A DNA stretch of 64,000 nucleotides from Diphasiastrum complanatum (GCA_029204225.1 CM055093.1:27315566-27379565); one strand, 5' to 3'. Positions 22,589 to 33,575 are shown, numbered from the stretch's first letter. The notes: generated by a model from the letters alone, not told the origin. A program made the numbers and translations.

Positions 22589-23289
22589 AGTGGTAGACAC
22601 AATTTCTTATTGAGAGGGTAATTGAAAAGGTTTCCCCTAAGAAGATTCCCTCCAAAACTTTAAAAATCAAGGTATCAAAAATAAGATCACATTTTCACGT
22701 AAAGTTATTTGTTCAAGTGCAGGCTTTTTGACTTTTTAAAGTCCTCAAAATGCACTTACCATATTTTCAAAAATACAGTAGTAAGAAACTACACAATTAT
22801 GTGCATTGCAAGTTTTTAAAAAATATCCAAACAAAAATGAACTTAAAATGCATATCGCTAATTAACTCTTCGCTGAGATTTTGTTATATGTACTTGCATA
22901 AATCATTAATAAATCAATCATATTTTAGATGTCATCTAAATATTGTCATCTAGCTATTTTCAATTCATTATAATGATGTCTTAGATTGCATAAAAAGTAT
23001 TTAATAATCTTTTTTTATAACAAATAAATTTATCTAAACGCAGAATAATAGTGGATAAACAAGAACTTTTTATAAATCTAAGAATAAGCTCATGAAGCAT
23101 AATATTTCAAATATATCATTGTGAATCTCACAGAAATAAAATCTTGATTTTCAAATTTGGCACTTGCCATTCAAATATAAGTATCCAATAACATAAGGTT
23201 CTGGCCAATTACATTTATGTCTGCCAAACAATATCCAGCAACATATTTTTCCTAAGGTTTCAAGGTAACATCTCCGGTAATGCCTTCTC
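22589..23289. other. AT-rich spacer, no gene seen
   Basis: Only short low-complexity frames. The last part lies downstream of the minus-strand methyltransferase-like gene. Confidence 0.4.
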
Positions 23290-24822
23290 GGTTGATTAAG
23301 AGGCTTGCCCCTCATCAACGACATCAATAGCCCTCTCAGTGTAATCTTGAGGGGGCTCAATAATATCATCTCTCAATCCAACTAGCTCCCCTTCTTCGTT
23401 TAGTAATGGGGGAACCGGTTCGGATGAGGCACTTTGGAACCTCTCACTATTGTCGACTGCTCGAGCCCCAACTTCTTGATATTCATTTGGAAGTTCTCGA
23501 ATAGCCACTCTCATCTCAATATAGGTTGCTTGGACTTCATCCACTTCAACAACTATGCAATTCCTGTTTTTCTTAAGGGCACAACATGTGGTAGTACCTA
23601 CATGTAAAAGTATATAAAAGAATAAGTAATTTGCAAAAAACAAAAATTAAATTTGAAAGTTAATAATCAATAATAAAAACTAATTGTAAGCAAAGAAACA
23701 CATCTTCATACATGTTCCTGCAAACATGTCCAGAACCCAATCATCCTCATTTGAAAATATATCAATCAATTTATTGATTAATCTCTGAGGCTTTTGGTAA
23801 GGGTTAACCAAAGACCTATCACCCTCTAAGTGTCTCAATTTCCGAGTGATAGCTGGACAAGAAATGACATTACTACATTGCTCATTGCAATGAATCCGTA
23901 ATCTTTTTTTCTCATGCTCATCATAGTAGCCCATGGTCATCATTTCAAAAGAACTGATAAGCCGACAGCCCAATGCATTTTGTTCTTACATATATTATAC
24001 CATATTATTATTTAGACATATTTTCAAACATTAACTAAATCAAAATAAATATCACAATATATAATTAAAATGACATATCATACAAGGTGCTCAATAGCAT
24101 GACATATAGTTTTTAGAGATGCAATTACTGATGACGATTGAAACACGCTATGGAAAATCACACATCTTCATAAAGAAGATGTTGTCAAGGCAGCAAAATC
24201 AGTCACCAGCTTAGTTATTTGAGGGTGAGAAAATGGTTTCAAGTCATTAATGGAGCCAGGCATTCTGAAACCGTATGGAATATTAGCAATAGCAAGAGTA
24301 TACTCATGCTTTAGAACATTTTCTATCAATTTCGAGACATCAAAACAAACAACCCGATAAGTAAATGTCCTCATCCGATCCAAAAGACAAGTGAAGGTCT
24401 GATAATCCTCAGACAATGGCGGGAGAGAATCTTTCAATTGAATCCTCATTCGTTCTTCTTTAGCCCTCTGTATATGCGATAAAAAATTCGGAGGGCAATA
24501 CAAGTCCTCTCCAGCCTTTGCTTTCTTTGGCTGTAAAACCACAACAACAAGTATATAAGTTTAATAATACATTATAAAGATTTAAAACAAAACAGAAATA
24601 TATTAAAATTGCATTCTTACCTTATAATTCTGAAAAGCCAAAAAAAATTCAGACAGAGCTTTCGTTGAGCTGGTAGTCGGATAGTTTTGTTTTTGACCTC
24701 AGCCCAGCTGGAACAGTTCAGCAGCTTCACCATCACCTCTTGAATTCGAATGAACACTTTATGACCGCCGATATAACATGATGAGAAAAAAAGCTAATGA
24801 TTAGAAATGGTTAGCAAAAGAA

Positions 24823-25014
24823 ACTCGATGCAGTGCATCGAGCTGGTGTTACCAACTCGATGTTGTGCATTGACTTGGTGATACCAACTTGATGAAGTGC
24901 ATTATGTTAGTATTCCACCTCGATGCACTGCATGGAGTTGGTACACCAACTCGATGCACTGGATCAAGTTAGTATCACCAACTCAATCTAGTACATCAAT
25001 TTGCTAAGCTAGTA
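24823..25014. repeat. 32-bp tandem repeats with palindromic core
   Basis: About six units of roughly 32 bp (ACTCGATGCAGTGCATCGAG plus a TTGGTGxxACCA spacer) lie in a row. The core CTCGATGCAGTGCATCGAG is self-complementary apart from its central base. Units are variably degenerate. The array lies between two exons of the methyltransferase-like pseudogene. One more isolated core, TGATGCAGTGCATCG, occurs at about 26607. Confidence 0.85.
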
Positions 25015-25289
25015 TTATACTAATAAAAACATAAGACGACTGAATATAAAAAAAAACTCACGTCTTGAATTCAAGGTACATTTTATCCATGCTGAGCTCC
25101 TTTGCCACTACATGTGAAAGCACCGACACAATGGTGGTCTCATCCTTGATCCACCAATGCCCCCTCATATCATCAGCGAGCTCCTCAATCTGAAGGTCAA
25201 GCTTCTTTGTAGCCTCTTTCGACAAAGCGATAAGAACAACTTTTCCTTTCAAGACCTTCTGGCCCTTCAACTCTTTATTCTCCCACATT

Positions 25290-25366
25290 CCAAAAATAGT
25301 ATCTTGAATATCCTAGACCTGTATCTTGAATATCCCAGACTTGAAAATAGTATCTTGAATATGCCC
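25290..25366. repeat. three short repeats of GTATCTTGAATAT(C/G)CC
   Basis: The motif occurs at about 25299, 25321 and 25348 with irregular spacing, beside the amino-terminal exons of the methyltransferase-like pseudogene. Confidence 0.75.
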
Positions 25367-26235
25367 TCACTTCCATCGTTCTCCTACTTGAAAAACGTGA
25401 ACATCTTGCGCGACGCAAGTTTTTCGTTCTGAATTGTCTCTCTGATTTTATTTCGATCAGTCTTTATTACTCCTGTCTTTAGCAAACCACCAAGAAATAT
25501 TGCCTCGCTATCAAAATCACCATCACTATCAGAACTGCCAGATGATTTGTCATCATTTTTTGATTTTTTCTTGGCCATGACTTTGACTCTCTTCACCTTT
25601 CAGTGGATTGGGCTTGGATAACGGCTTTTGTTGTTTCAGATGGAGGGCGTTTCTTTTTTAGTGATGACCTTTTCGATGAGGACAATTCCTCACTAAGTGG
25701 TACAAATTGCTGAATGAAAGGCAACAAATCTTTGATTAAATTTTTCAAGTTTTTTAATATTGTTTTCAGCTTTTCAAAAAGAGAAGATGTTAAACACATG
25801 TTAGCTTCCATCAAAGAAAATAATCTGACATCATCATTGGTCCCCCGGGTTCCAATCAGGATTGACTCCCCAAAGTCACCCTCATAGTCTATTCTCTGAA
25901 TACGACCACATAACTTCGAATTACTCTCATTCAGAGCAGTTGCTTTCAACTTGCACACATACAAAAATAGTCCTTCCTCTGCAAAATACGATAAGGCCTA
26001 GGAATTATTTGGCAGTTTTTTAACGGAAGACGAGGAGGATTCCTTAACTGACTTTCCTTTTGGATCTTCCACATTCGCATCAGAATAGCATCTAGCTTAT
26101 GGATTGGCTTGTCTGGCCTTCAACATTGCTGAAATTTGTCTATCAAGCAATATTCCTACATTTTGACTGTCATGTGATAACTTTAGTCGTTTCTCAACAT
26201 TTTCCATTTCTTTTTCCGGGGTTTGCTTCTTTTTC

Positions 26236-26639
26236 CTCCTATAAATTAGAATAATACTCGTTATTCACGTCCATTCAACATCAAATTTTATTTTTTAATC
26301 AATAATAGATCACATAAAAAAGCTTGCTATGGTTTATTTATAAAGTTTAAATCTATTCATTTACCTGTTATTTTAACATAAAAGTGCTAAAATTTTGTCA
26401 AATGATAGCTATGGTAGCGGTCTTGATAGAGTTTTAAATCAAAGAATCTATATCACAAAGAGCATCAACATGTAATTCAAACTACTAACCAACACTTAAA
26501 GATTACACACACTGAATGAAGTTTCTGTTTTCTATTTTGATGTAGATACACTAAAGGCAAATTTCATTCCAAATTAACACAATGCAGATAGTTAATGCAC
26601 AAACCTGATGCAGTGCATCGTAAATGTTGTCCAACTGTA
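26236..26639. other. AT-rich spacer
   Basis: No gene recognised. It contains the isolated palindromic core TGATGCAGTGCATCG at about 26607. Confidence 0.4.
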
Positions 26640-27398
26640 GTGAGTTTCTTTCCTTGCCTAACCTGAATCCAAGATCTAGTCAATCTAGCATCAAAGAGAC
26701 GACGTTAATTGTCACACGTAGGTTCGTTCCTATGAGAGCGATAGTATAGTTGAAAGATTTCAGATCCTTAAGATCCAATCTACTTGAATGATCTTTGGTT
26801 AGAAAGAGAAACACACTACCAATTTCACCAATGTAAAAAAATCAGCATCTACACACAATTTGAGATGCAAACACTAATAGAACTTGATCAAACTTGAATG
26901 AAATGATTATGTACTGTTGCTGTCCGTACAAAACCAGCAAGCTACTGTATCTCACACGTGTGGATCCAAAAATAACAAATATAGATCATTCTACACATAG
27001 AATTGCAAGCAATTACCAAGATAGTGCACCAATGGATAGTAGAACCCAAGAGAACCATGTATAAGCATGAAATGAGATAGAGAAGAGAGAAGATGACTCT
27101 CTCCACGACTTACATCCTTTTATAACAGGTCCAAACCCTATTTGGCCACTTGGCTTTCCCACCAAAATGCTAACCCTACCAATTTTGGGTCTAGATTCAA
27201 TGTACCCAACTTATTCAAATTGAATCTACTCAAACTCGCATTCTATCTTTCCCACACTTTCAAAAAGTGTTTATTCAAATGAAATTTAGATTAATGAACT
27301 TTGAAAAGTCAACCTCTAAGTCTAAAACAAGTTTTGGCCTCAATATGCCAAATATGAAAATATTGCAAAATGTGATGAAACTAGTTGAATCTTTCACA
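26640..27398 (-). repeat. copia 3' LTR (minus strand), outer edge uncertain
   Basis: The LTR begins on the minus strand at 27398 with TGTGAAAGATTCAACTAG, directly after a polypurine tract (GAAGAGGGAG, 27399-27410) at the end of a copia coding region. It holds a promoter-like TATAAAAGG (complement of 27116-27124). The outer end was not fixed; about 26640 is a guess. No second LTR of this element is present in the window. Confidence 0.6.
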
Positions 27399-27410
27399 CT
27401 CCCTCTTCAA

Positions 27411-27716
27411 CTAGTTTTAGCATAGACTTTGATAATACTCCAAGTGAAGTCCTATGCTTCATGAACAAGTCTTTTCCCAATGCTTTGGTGAAGATATCAG
27501 CTACACATTCTCTTGAAGACAAGCTCCACCTCCTTTGCAATGACTCGCTCCCTCACAAAATGATATTGTATCTCAATATGCTTGCTCCTAGCATGAAAGA
27601 TATGATTGGATGCCATTCTTTGGGCTGATTGATTGTCACAAAAGATGATTGGGCTCTCTGAAAAATCTAGCAAGTGAAGATCCTTAATCATCCTCTTGAT
27701 CCATACCATCTCTTTT
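27411..27716 (-). pseudogene. copia RNase H carboxyl end
   Basis: On the minus strand, FCDNQSAQRMASNHIFHARSKHIEIQYHFVRERV (27640-27540) is the end of the copia RNase H domain. After a frameshift near 27500, ECVADIFTKALGK and the closing residues lead to a stop next to the polypurine tract. Upstream, the homology stops at about 27716 (MVWIKRMIKDLH), where a GAGTCTCC-type repeat block begins. The missing part lies between the RT and RNase H domains, exactly the region absent from the copia fragment at 1-2334. Confidence 0.87.
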
Positions 27717-28785
27717 TGAGGCGGAATTTTTGGAGACTCCAAATTGTCGAGACTCAATTTGTGGATAAACAAATTTTCGGAGACCCAAGACACGATTTTT
27801 TGATATTTTTGGGGTACATTTCGAGGTTTCAATTTTTGGAGACACGAAATTTTTGAGACTCCAAACTCAACTTTTTGGAGTCTACAAATTTTCGAGACAA
27901 TTTGTGGAAAGGCAAAATTTTGTGGAGAGACTCGAAACTCGAATTTTTTGGAGTCTACAAATTTTCGAGACAATTTGTGGAGAGACGAAATTTTGTGGAG
28001 AGACTCGAAACTCGAATTTTTCTAGACTCGAATTGTTGGAGTCTCCAAATTTTCGAAATTCAATTTTTGGAGACTCCAAATTTTTGAGGTACATTTCGAG
28101 GGTCATTGTCAATTTGTGGAGAGACGAATTTTTGGAGACTCAAGACATTAATTTTGTAGGTATTTTTGAGGTACATTTCGAGTTGCTTTCGAGGTATTTC
28201 GAGGGTCAGTGTCTCAAATTTTTGAGGTATTTCAGTGTCAATTTTTAGGTTCTTTTCAAAGTACTTTTGAGACAGAATTCTTGGAGATTCCAAATTGTTG
28301 AGACTCAATTTGTGGAGGAACAAATTTTTGGAGACTCAAGACATGAAATTTTCAAGGTACATTTCAAGGTTTCAATTTTTGGAGACACAAAATTTTCGAG
28401 ACTCAAAACTCGAATTTTTGGAGTCTAGAAATTTTCAAGACAATTTGTGGAGAGACGAAATTTTTGGAGACTCGAAAACTCGAATTTTCTAGACTCGAAT
28501 TTTTGGAGTCTCCAAATTTTTGAGACTCAGTTTTTGGAGACTCCAAATTGTCGAGGTACATTTTGAGAGTTATTGTCAATTGTGAAGACAGATTTTTTGA
28601 GACTCAAGACATGGCTTTTTGGATGTACTTTTGAGAGTTAGTGTCTCAATTTATTTTCAGTGTCAATTTTTTGAGGTACTTTCGAGGTATTTTCAGTGCC
28701 AATTCGAGGTATTTTCGAGGGTCAGTGTCTCAATTTTTGAGGTATTTCGAGGGCCAGTGTCTTGTCTCAATTTGTGGAGAGACAT
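27717..28785 (-). repeat. GAGTCTCC/CCAAAAATT-type dispersed repeat, copy 2
   Basis: About 1.07 kb of TTTTTGGAGACTC, 'cgagacaatttgtggagagacgaaat' and 'gaggtacatttcgagggtca' variants. On the minus strand it reproduces copy 1 (2335-2700) over some 350 bp in the same order, which shows true homology. Internal blocks are themselves repeated: 'ctcgaatttttggagtctacaaattttcgag' recurs about 85 bp apart at 27860-28010. Its two edges abut copia RNase H on the left and copia gag on the right. Confidence 0.85.
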
Positions 28786-29290
28786 CTGTGGAAATTTAAG
28801 ATGAAGACTGTACTAATGGCAAAAACGACATTGTTACAGGTACAGAAGGGAAACCCGAAGCGGACGACACGACAATCGCCAGATGGAAGCTGAATGATGG
28901 AAAAGCTTTCGCGCTGATCATCCTCAACATCACAGATACACAGATCGGCCATGTATCCGAGGCTCAGACATCGAAAGAAGTCTGGGACATCTTGAGCATG
29001 CTATACGAAGTGCGAGATGTAGCTTCTAATCTACATCTGAAGAAGAAATTCTACTCCCTCAAGATGATGAATGGTGATTATCTACAGAATCACATTAATC
29101 AATTCAAGAACCTGCTAAGGCAAATGGCTGTTGTCGGATGTGTCATAGACGATCAAGACGTAGTGATGCAACTGCTTACAAGCTTGCCAAGTTCTTAAGA
29201 CAACTGGGTGATGATCATCACGACTCATCCAGAATTGACTCTTTTGAGAGTCATCACTAGGACACAGAGTAGATCTCAAATCTAATCAGT
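28786..29290 (+). pseudogene. copia gag fragment (UBN2-type)
   Basis: The translation reads LWKFKMKTVLMAK, then IARWKLNDGKAFALIILNITD, KEVWDILSMLYE, LKKKFYSLKMMNG and LLTSLPSS, the canonical order of copia gag helices (W-K-x-x-M at the start, L-x-x-L-P-x-S near the end). A stop at 29197 follows the SLPSS motif. The first residues and the nucleocapsid zinc knuckle are missing. Confidence 0.85.
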
Positions 29291-29344
29291 GTAAAGTAGT
29301 TGATAGGACATGCAAGATCCTAGCACTCGGAAAGAGGCATGGAT

Positions 29345-30016
29345 ACTTGTGAGCAGCAATTCATCACTCCTTACAGTCCTCAGTCTAATGGCTTAGCTTA
29401 AAGGAAGAACCAAACTCTGGTCGAATCTTCTAAGTGTATGCTATCACATGCATCGTTGCCCAAGAGGTTATGGGCTGAAGCTGTCTCCACTACAGCTTAC
29501 ATCCAGAACAGATGTTCGACCAAAGCCCTCTCAGACAAGACACCCCACGAGGTGTGGACAAGCTCCAAGCCTTCTTTGAAGAACCTGAGAGTGTTTGGGT
29601 GCATTGCCTATGCGCAGATCCCAAAGGACACAAGGAAGAAATTGGACTTCCAAGGTCTAAAGACCATTCTGATCGGATATACTTCGTCTGATAACACCTA
29701 CAAGCTGTATGATCCTGATACCCAACAAATCTTTTATAGCCGGGATACAGTCTTTATCGAGGATCAGTTCATCGATCTCAAAGGCAATGATATTGCTCAA
29801 GAAGAACGTTCATCACCTACCATTGACATGACAATCCGAGCTTCTAGCTCAGGAATGTCTATCATCGACCCACTTGAGACAGCGAATCAGACGAAGATGT
29901 TGCTGCTACCCAACAACATATCCCAGGAGCGGTTCATCAGTCGAATCCTCCTAGAGAATCAAGCCAAGTGCGCACACAGCCCACAAGGTATACTCCTGAG
30001 TGTGCCTGTCTTTTAA
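29345..30016 (+). pseudogene. copia integrase, late core and carboxyl end
   Basis: Begins with QQFITPYSPQSNGLA, the region of the catalytic glutamate (PQQNG.AE); the following glutamate codon is a stop (TAA). It continues with RKNQTLVE, LPKRLWAEAVSTTAYIQNRC, KTPHEVWTSSKPSLKNLRVFGC and ILIGYTSSDNTYKLYDPD. The first half of the core, with both aspartates, is deleted. Confidence 0.88.
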
Positions 30017-31286
30017 TGCAGGAACCGACAACAGACTCTGATCTCTGGAGAGAAGCTATGGACAGAGAGTATTCCTCTCTGATCAAGAATCAGACATGGT
30101 CATTAGTCAAAGCTCCTATTGGCTGCAAGATTATTGATTGCAAATGGATCTTTAAGATCAAATATAACGCCAACGGACCGATTGATCGAAGGAAGGCTAG
30201 ATTGGTAGCACGAGGATTCACCCACATCTCAAATGTCGACTACAGTGAGACTTTTAGTCCAGTCATCAAACATTCATCGATCCGAATGCTCCTGTCTTAT
30301 GCTGCAGCTGCCGACCTCGAAGTACATCAACTCGATGTACAAACAGCCTTGCTGTTCTCAGAATTTGACATGGCTGATCTAGGCAAAGCTCATTCCTGTC
30401 TTGGAATTCAAATCCACAGAGACAGAGCAAATCGACTGATTTACATCACTCAACAAAGGTATCTTCATAATGTTCTTAACGGATACAATTTGATGAATTG
30501 TAAATTAGCTCACTCACCAATAGATCCAGACCTGCATTTGTCAAAGGACCAATGTCCCCAGACAAAGCAGAAAGAGGAGCAGATGAGAGAATACTTGTAT
30601 CGATCGATACTCTGAACTCTCATGTACGCAATGGTCTGTACAAGGCCAGATATCTCTCTTGTTGTCAGCTCACTCAACCAATACATGGCTAATCCTGGAA
30701 TTACCCATTGGAAGACTCTTATTCGAGTCATGAGATATATTCGAGCTACCATGGACCAGTGCATCTGCTATGGAGATGTCAGCAACGACAATCTTCATTA
30801 GCTTAGTGGATATTCTGATTCAAGCTGGGGAGGAGATGCAGACCATCGTAAGTCCATAACTAGATTTACATTCTTCTCCAATGGAGGTCCTATTTCGTGG
30901 AACAGTCGTAAGTAAACCTCTATCGCACTTTCTTCTACTGAAGCAGAATATATTGCTGCTTCTCAATCTATTAAGGAAGCGTTTTGGTTGAGAAATTTGC
31001 TGTCAGACATCAATCTGTATCAGTACAGTCCTACAATTTGTTTTGTGATAACCAAAGTGCTATTGCCTTATCGGCTAACCCTAGATTTCATTCTAGGAGT
31101 AAGCACATTGAGATAAGATATCACTACATTAGGGGCAAGGTTCTTGACAGAGAGGTGAGCTTAACGTACTGCAGAATGCTGGACATGGTTGCGGACATTT
31201 TTACGAAAGCACTCAATGTTAATGAACACAACAGATTTTGTGCATTGCTAAGTCTGAAGATCAAGGCATTCACAGATCCAGATTAA
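30017..31286 (+). pseudogene. copia reverse transcriptase with internal deletion, plus RNase H
   Basis: RT starts at DLWREAMDREYSSLIKN and continues through CKWIFKIKYN, KARLVARGFTH and YSETFSPVIKH to LDVQTALL. It then jumps directly to FSEFDMADLGKAHSCLGI. Roughly 85-90 residues, including the YVDD catalytic box, are deleted near 30355. The RNase H part (YSDSSWGGDADHRKS, LSSTEAEYIAAS, FCDNQSAIALSANPRFHSRSKHIEIRYH, MVADIFTKAL) is interrupted by stops at 30613, 30799 and 30914 and by one frame change near 31000. Confidence 0.9.
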
Positions 31287-31293
31287 GGGGGGG
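31284..31293 (+). promoter_or_regulatory. polypurine tract of the copia element
   Basis: AAGGGGGGG immediately precedes the TGTTGG start of the 3' LTR and follows the RNase H stop codon. This is where plus-strand DNA synthesis would be primed in the retroelement cycle. Confidence 0.85.
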
Positions 31294-32342
31294 TGTTGGA
31301 GTTACTCCTCCTACTCTCCTAAATCCCAATTTTAATCTGCCTCCATTCATGCTGCATATTTTTCTAACTTTGTCACACAGTTTGTATTTTTTACACGCTA
31401 ATTCGCACAGACGAAGAAAAGACGAATGAATCGCGACATTGTGTTATTACATAGTCATGGTGACAAGCGAAAAGGAGATACTACCTTACTGAATGCCAAA
31501 GGTGTCCTAACAGATAAGGCACCCTGTAAATTTTTATCTAAGGCCATTCGTAAGAGTGATGCACTTTTGCGTCATCACCAACGTTCACTTCAGTATTGGC
31601 TGACGTCGCACCCTTTTTACCCTCACCCCATGCAGTTGCGCTAACAGATTGGACAACGATTGTAGCCACCCACGATCTACAGACAACACACTCACTCTGT
31701 ACTTTCGCATATGCACACCTATAATATTATGTATATATATTGGATACCAGCTGCGTATTCGATGAGGATGATGAATTCTGATGAAGCAAGATAAGTCTAG
31801 AACAAGTGAAGGAGGTTTTATTCCTCATTACAGACAGAAATAAGCTTTGTAGGGCATGCGGTTTCGTCCGCTACAGTCTTGTGCTCTACCGCATTATTGA
31901 CTTGATATACTTAATCTGACACAGTTCATTTGTTCTGCGTTTTAGATCTGTCAATATTGCTATGCTTATTCTTCATTCTATCTGATTTTTCTTGTTGCTC
32001 TTTTTGGTAATAGACGATTAACTTTTAGTCTCGTCTTTCGCGTATAATTTGCGACTAATTATCAGTCGAGCACAGTCTAGCTCTTCGCGAATCATTCGCG
32101 ACAGATAATTAGTCTTGCAATTCGTGACAAATTATTCATCTAGCGCTTCATCCATTTAAATGTTTGGCTACGTAATCTAGAATGACTGTGATTTCTATCA
32201 CTAAAGTTTTGTTCATTTTGATAGGCATAGTCATGCTTAGGGAGAGAGTCATTTAACTCATTCCGCTGTGCATGAACATTTTCTGTTCGAGTTCGTTTCT
32301 CGTTCGTGTTCGTCATTTATTCTTCCTCCCTCTCTCCCAACA
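31294..32342 (+). repeat. copia 3' LTR, 1049 bp
   Basis: Begins TGTTGG (31294) right after the polypurine tract and ends CCAACA (32342), a perfect 6-bp inverted terminus with TG..CA ends. A TATATATAT box at about 31731-31740 may be the U3 promoter. The matching 5' LTR is absent from the window, so insertion age cannot be judged. Confidence 0.82.
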
Positions 32343-33316
32343 CATAGGTCTACCACGTGGCAAGTCTTGCAAGCTTAGGATTTGCCATGTGACATCTAAC
32401 ATAGTCTTTTGTGGCAAGCCAACTAGGTTTTGCCACGCAGGCCTGAGTGGACCTAGAGAGAAAAAGAGGTGGGGCTCAAAAGCTGCCATGTGGCAAACCA
32501 CGTAGGCCTACCATAGGCTTGTCACATGGCCTACCATATAGCAGGCCACATAGGTCTGCTATCTACCAAGCCTGTCATAGGCTACCATGTGGCCTACCTT
32601 AGACTTGTGTGGCTTGCCACATGGCCTACCATATAGAAGGCCACATAGGCCTACTATCTACCAAGCATGTCATAGGTTGCCACTTGGCAAGCCACGTATG
32701 TCTTCCACAACGTGGCAAATCATGCAGGCTTGGGTTAGCCACATGGCAAGCCATGTAGGACCACCATAGGCTAGCAAGCCAACTAGGCTCTACCTACGTG
32801 GTTTGCTATCTGCCAAGCCTGTCGCACACTACCATGTGGCCAGCCACGCAGGCTTGAGGTTTGCCATGTGGCAAGCCATGTAGGCCTACCATAGTCTAGT
32901 ATGGCAAGCCAACTAGGCTCTATTACATAGGCTTGAGTGGATCTAGAGAGAGAAATATATAGGTGGGCTCGAAAGTTGCCACATGGCAAGCCACGCAGGC
33001 CTACATAGGTTTGTGTGGCAGGCCACATAGGCATGGCATGAAGTTTGCCACGCAAGCATGTATGTCGCAGGCTACCACGTAGGCTTCTGTGGCAAGCCAA
33101 CCAAGCTCTGCCATGTAGGCTTGAGTGGACCTAGACTTGCCATGTGGCAAGCTATGTAGGCCTATCATAGGCTTGCGTGGCAAGTCATATAGGCATGACA
33201 TAGGCTTGTTGTCTGTCATGCATACATGTTGTTGCAGTTTGCCACATAGGCTTGACATAGGCTTGTGTGGCAAGCCACATTAGATATGCCACGTAGGTCT
33301 ACCATGCGGGGTTGAG
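32343..33316. repeat. GCCACGTGGCAAGCC / CATAGGCTTG minisatellite block
   Basis: Nearly 1 kb of degenerate short units: 'gccac(a/g)tggcaagccac(a/g)tagg' alternating with 'c(c)taccataggcttg'. Many contain the palindromes CCACGTGG or CCATGTGG. A longer block, 'gagtgga(c/t)ctagaga', recurs at 32447, 32936 and 33123, and 'gagtgga' alone at 33314, giving a higher-order structure. It begins one base after the copia LTR and ends at a GA microsatellite. No reading frame of interest. Confidence 0.88.

Positions 33317-33317
<1 letters not shown>

Positions 33318-33370
<53 letters not shown>
33318..33370. repeat. (GA)n microsatellite
   Basis: About 53 bp of uninterrupted GA, continuing from the last 'gagtgga' of the preceding minisatellite. 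Confidence 0.98.
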
Positions 33371-33374
<4 letters not shown>

Positions 33375-33424
33375 GAATAAGAGTGTGTGTGAGTAAAGAG
33401 TAATTTGAATTTGGAGTGGGCCCC

Positions 33425-33575
33425 TTAGATGCATGCATGGGGAGGAGGGCCATGCATCCTTTGCCTTCATACATGCATCCTCCTCCCCATCCTTTTTAGT
33501 TCAAAAAAGTGTATGCATGGGCGAGGGGAGGAGGATGCATTAGGCCCCTCACCCATGCATAAAAGTGTATGTAAG
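33425..33575. repeat. two inverted repeats rich in ATGCATGG/GAGGAGG
   Basis: ATGCATGGGGAGGAGG (about 33433) pairs with CCTCCTCCCCATCC (about 33479-33492). ATGCATGGGCGAGGGG (33513-33528) pairs 15 of 16 with CCCCTCACCCATGCAT (33545-33560), with 'aaaagtgtatg' on both sides. These may be foldback structures or small MITE-like remnants. Confidence 0.7.

Larger units (their letters stand above)
23290..26235 (-). pseudogene. multi-exon gene with N4/N6 DNA methyltransferase (N6_N4_Mtase-like) domain, degenerate
   Basis: Read on the minus strand from 26235 downward. First is a lysine-rich region with two in-frame stops (near 26094 and 26000), then residues with GDFGESILIGTRG, an SSDSDGD-type acidic part (25596-25384), and HWWIKDETTIVSVL (25288-25058). 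A short exon follows at about 24775-24630 (FIRIQEVMVKLLNC). At 24542-24168 is YTLAIANIPYGFRMPGS, like the catalytic motif IV (S/D/N-P-P-Y). After a stop, at 23973-23700, come the helix KPQRLINKLIDIFS and VLDMFAGT, motif I (F-x-G-x-G). The 23595-23296 exon continues TTCCALKKNRNCIVVEVDE, the acidic end of the second strand. Motif IV before motif I is the beta-class order. The best splice gives FAGTC rather than FAGSG, losing a glycine. Stops and that change suggest a dead copy. Such enzymes add a methyl group to cytosine N4 or adenine N6. The amino-terminal half is unrecognised. It could be a host gene relic or a transposon-carried gene. Confidence 0.62.
28786..32342 (+). mobile_element. Ty1/copia retrotransposon, 5'-truncated, with 3' LTR
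   Basis: Order: gag, a gap where the zinc knuckle, protease and most of integrase should be, late integrase, RT with an internal deletion, RNase H, polypurine tract and 3' LTR. The 5' LTR and gag start are replaced by the GAGTCTCC-type repeat. Several stops interrupt the frames. This family differs from the copia fragment at the left end of the window and resembles, at a distance, the minus-strand element at 47.6-52.9 kb. Confidence 0.92.

Noticed and set aside
24823-25014. CRISPR-like array
   Set aside because: Units are contiguous with no unique spacers, degenerate, and in plant nuclear DNA; it is a tandem repeat.
33216-33474. Leucine/serine-run minus-strand frames
   Set aside because: Translations of the GA microsatellite and the neighbouring minisatellite.
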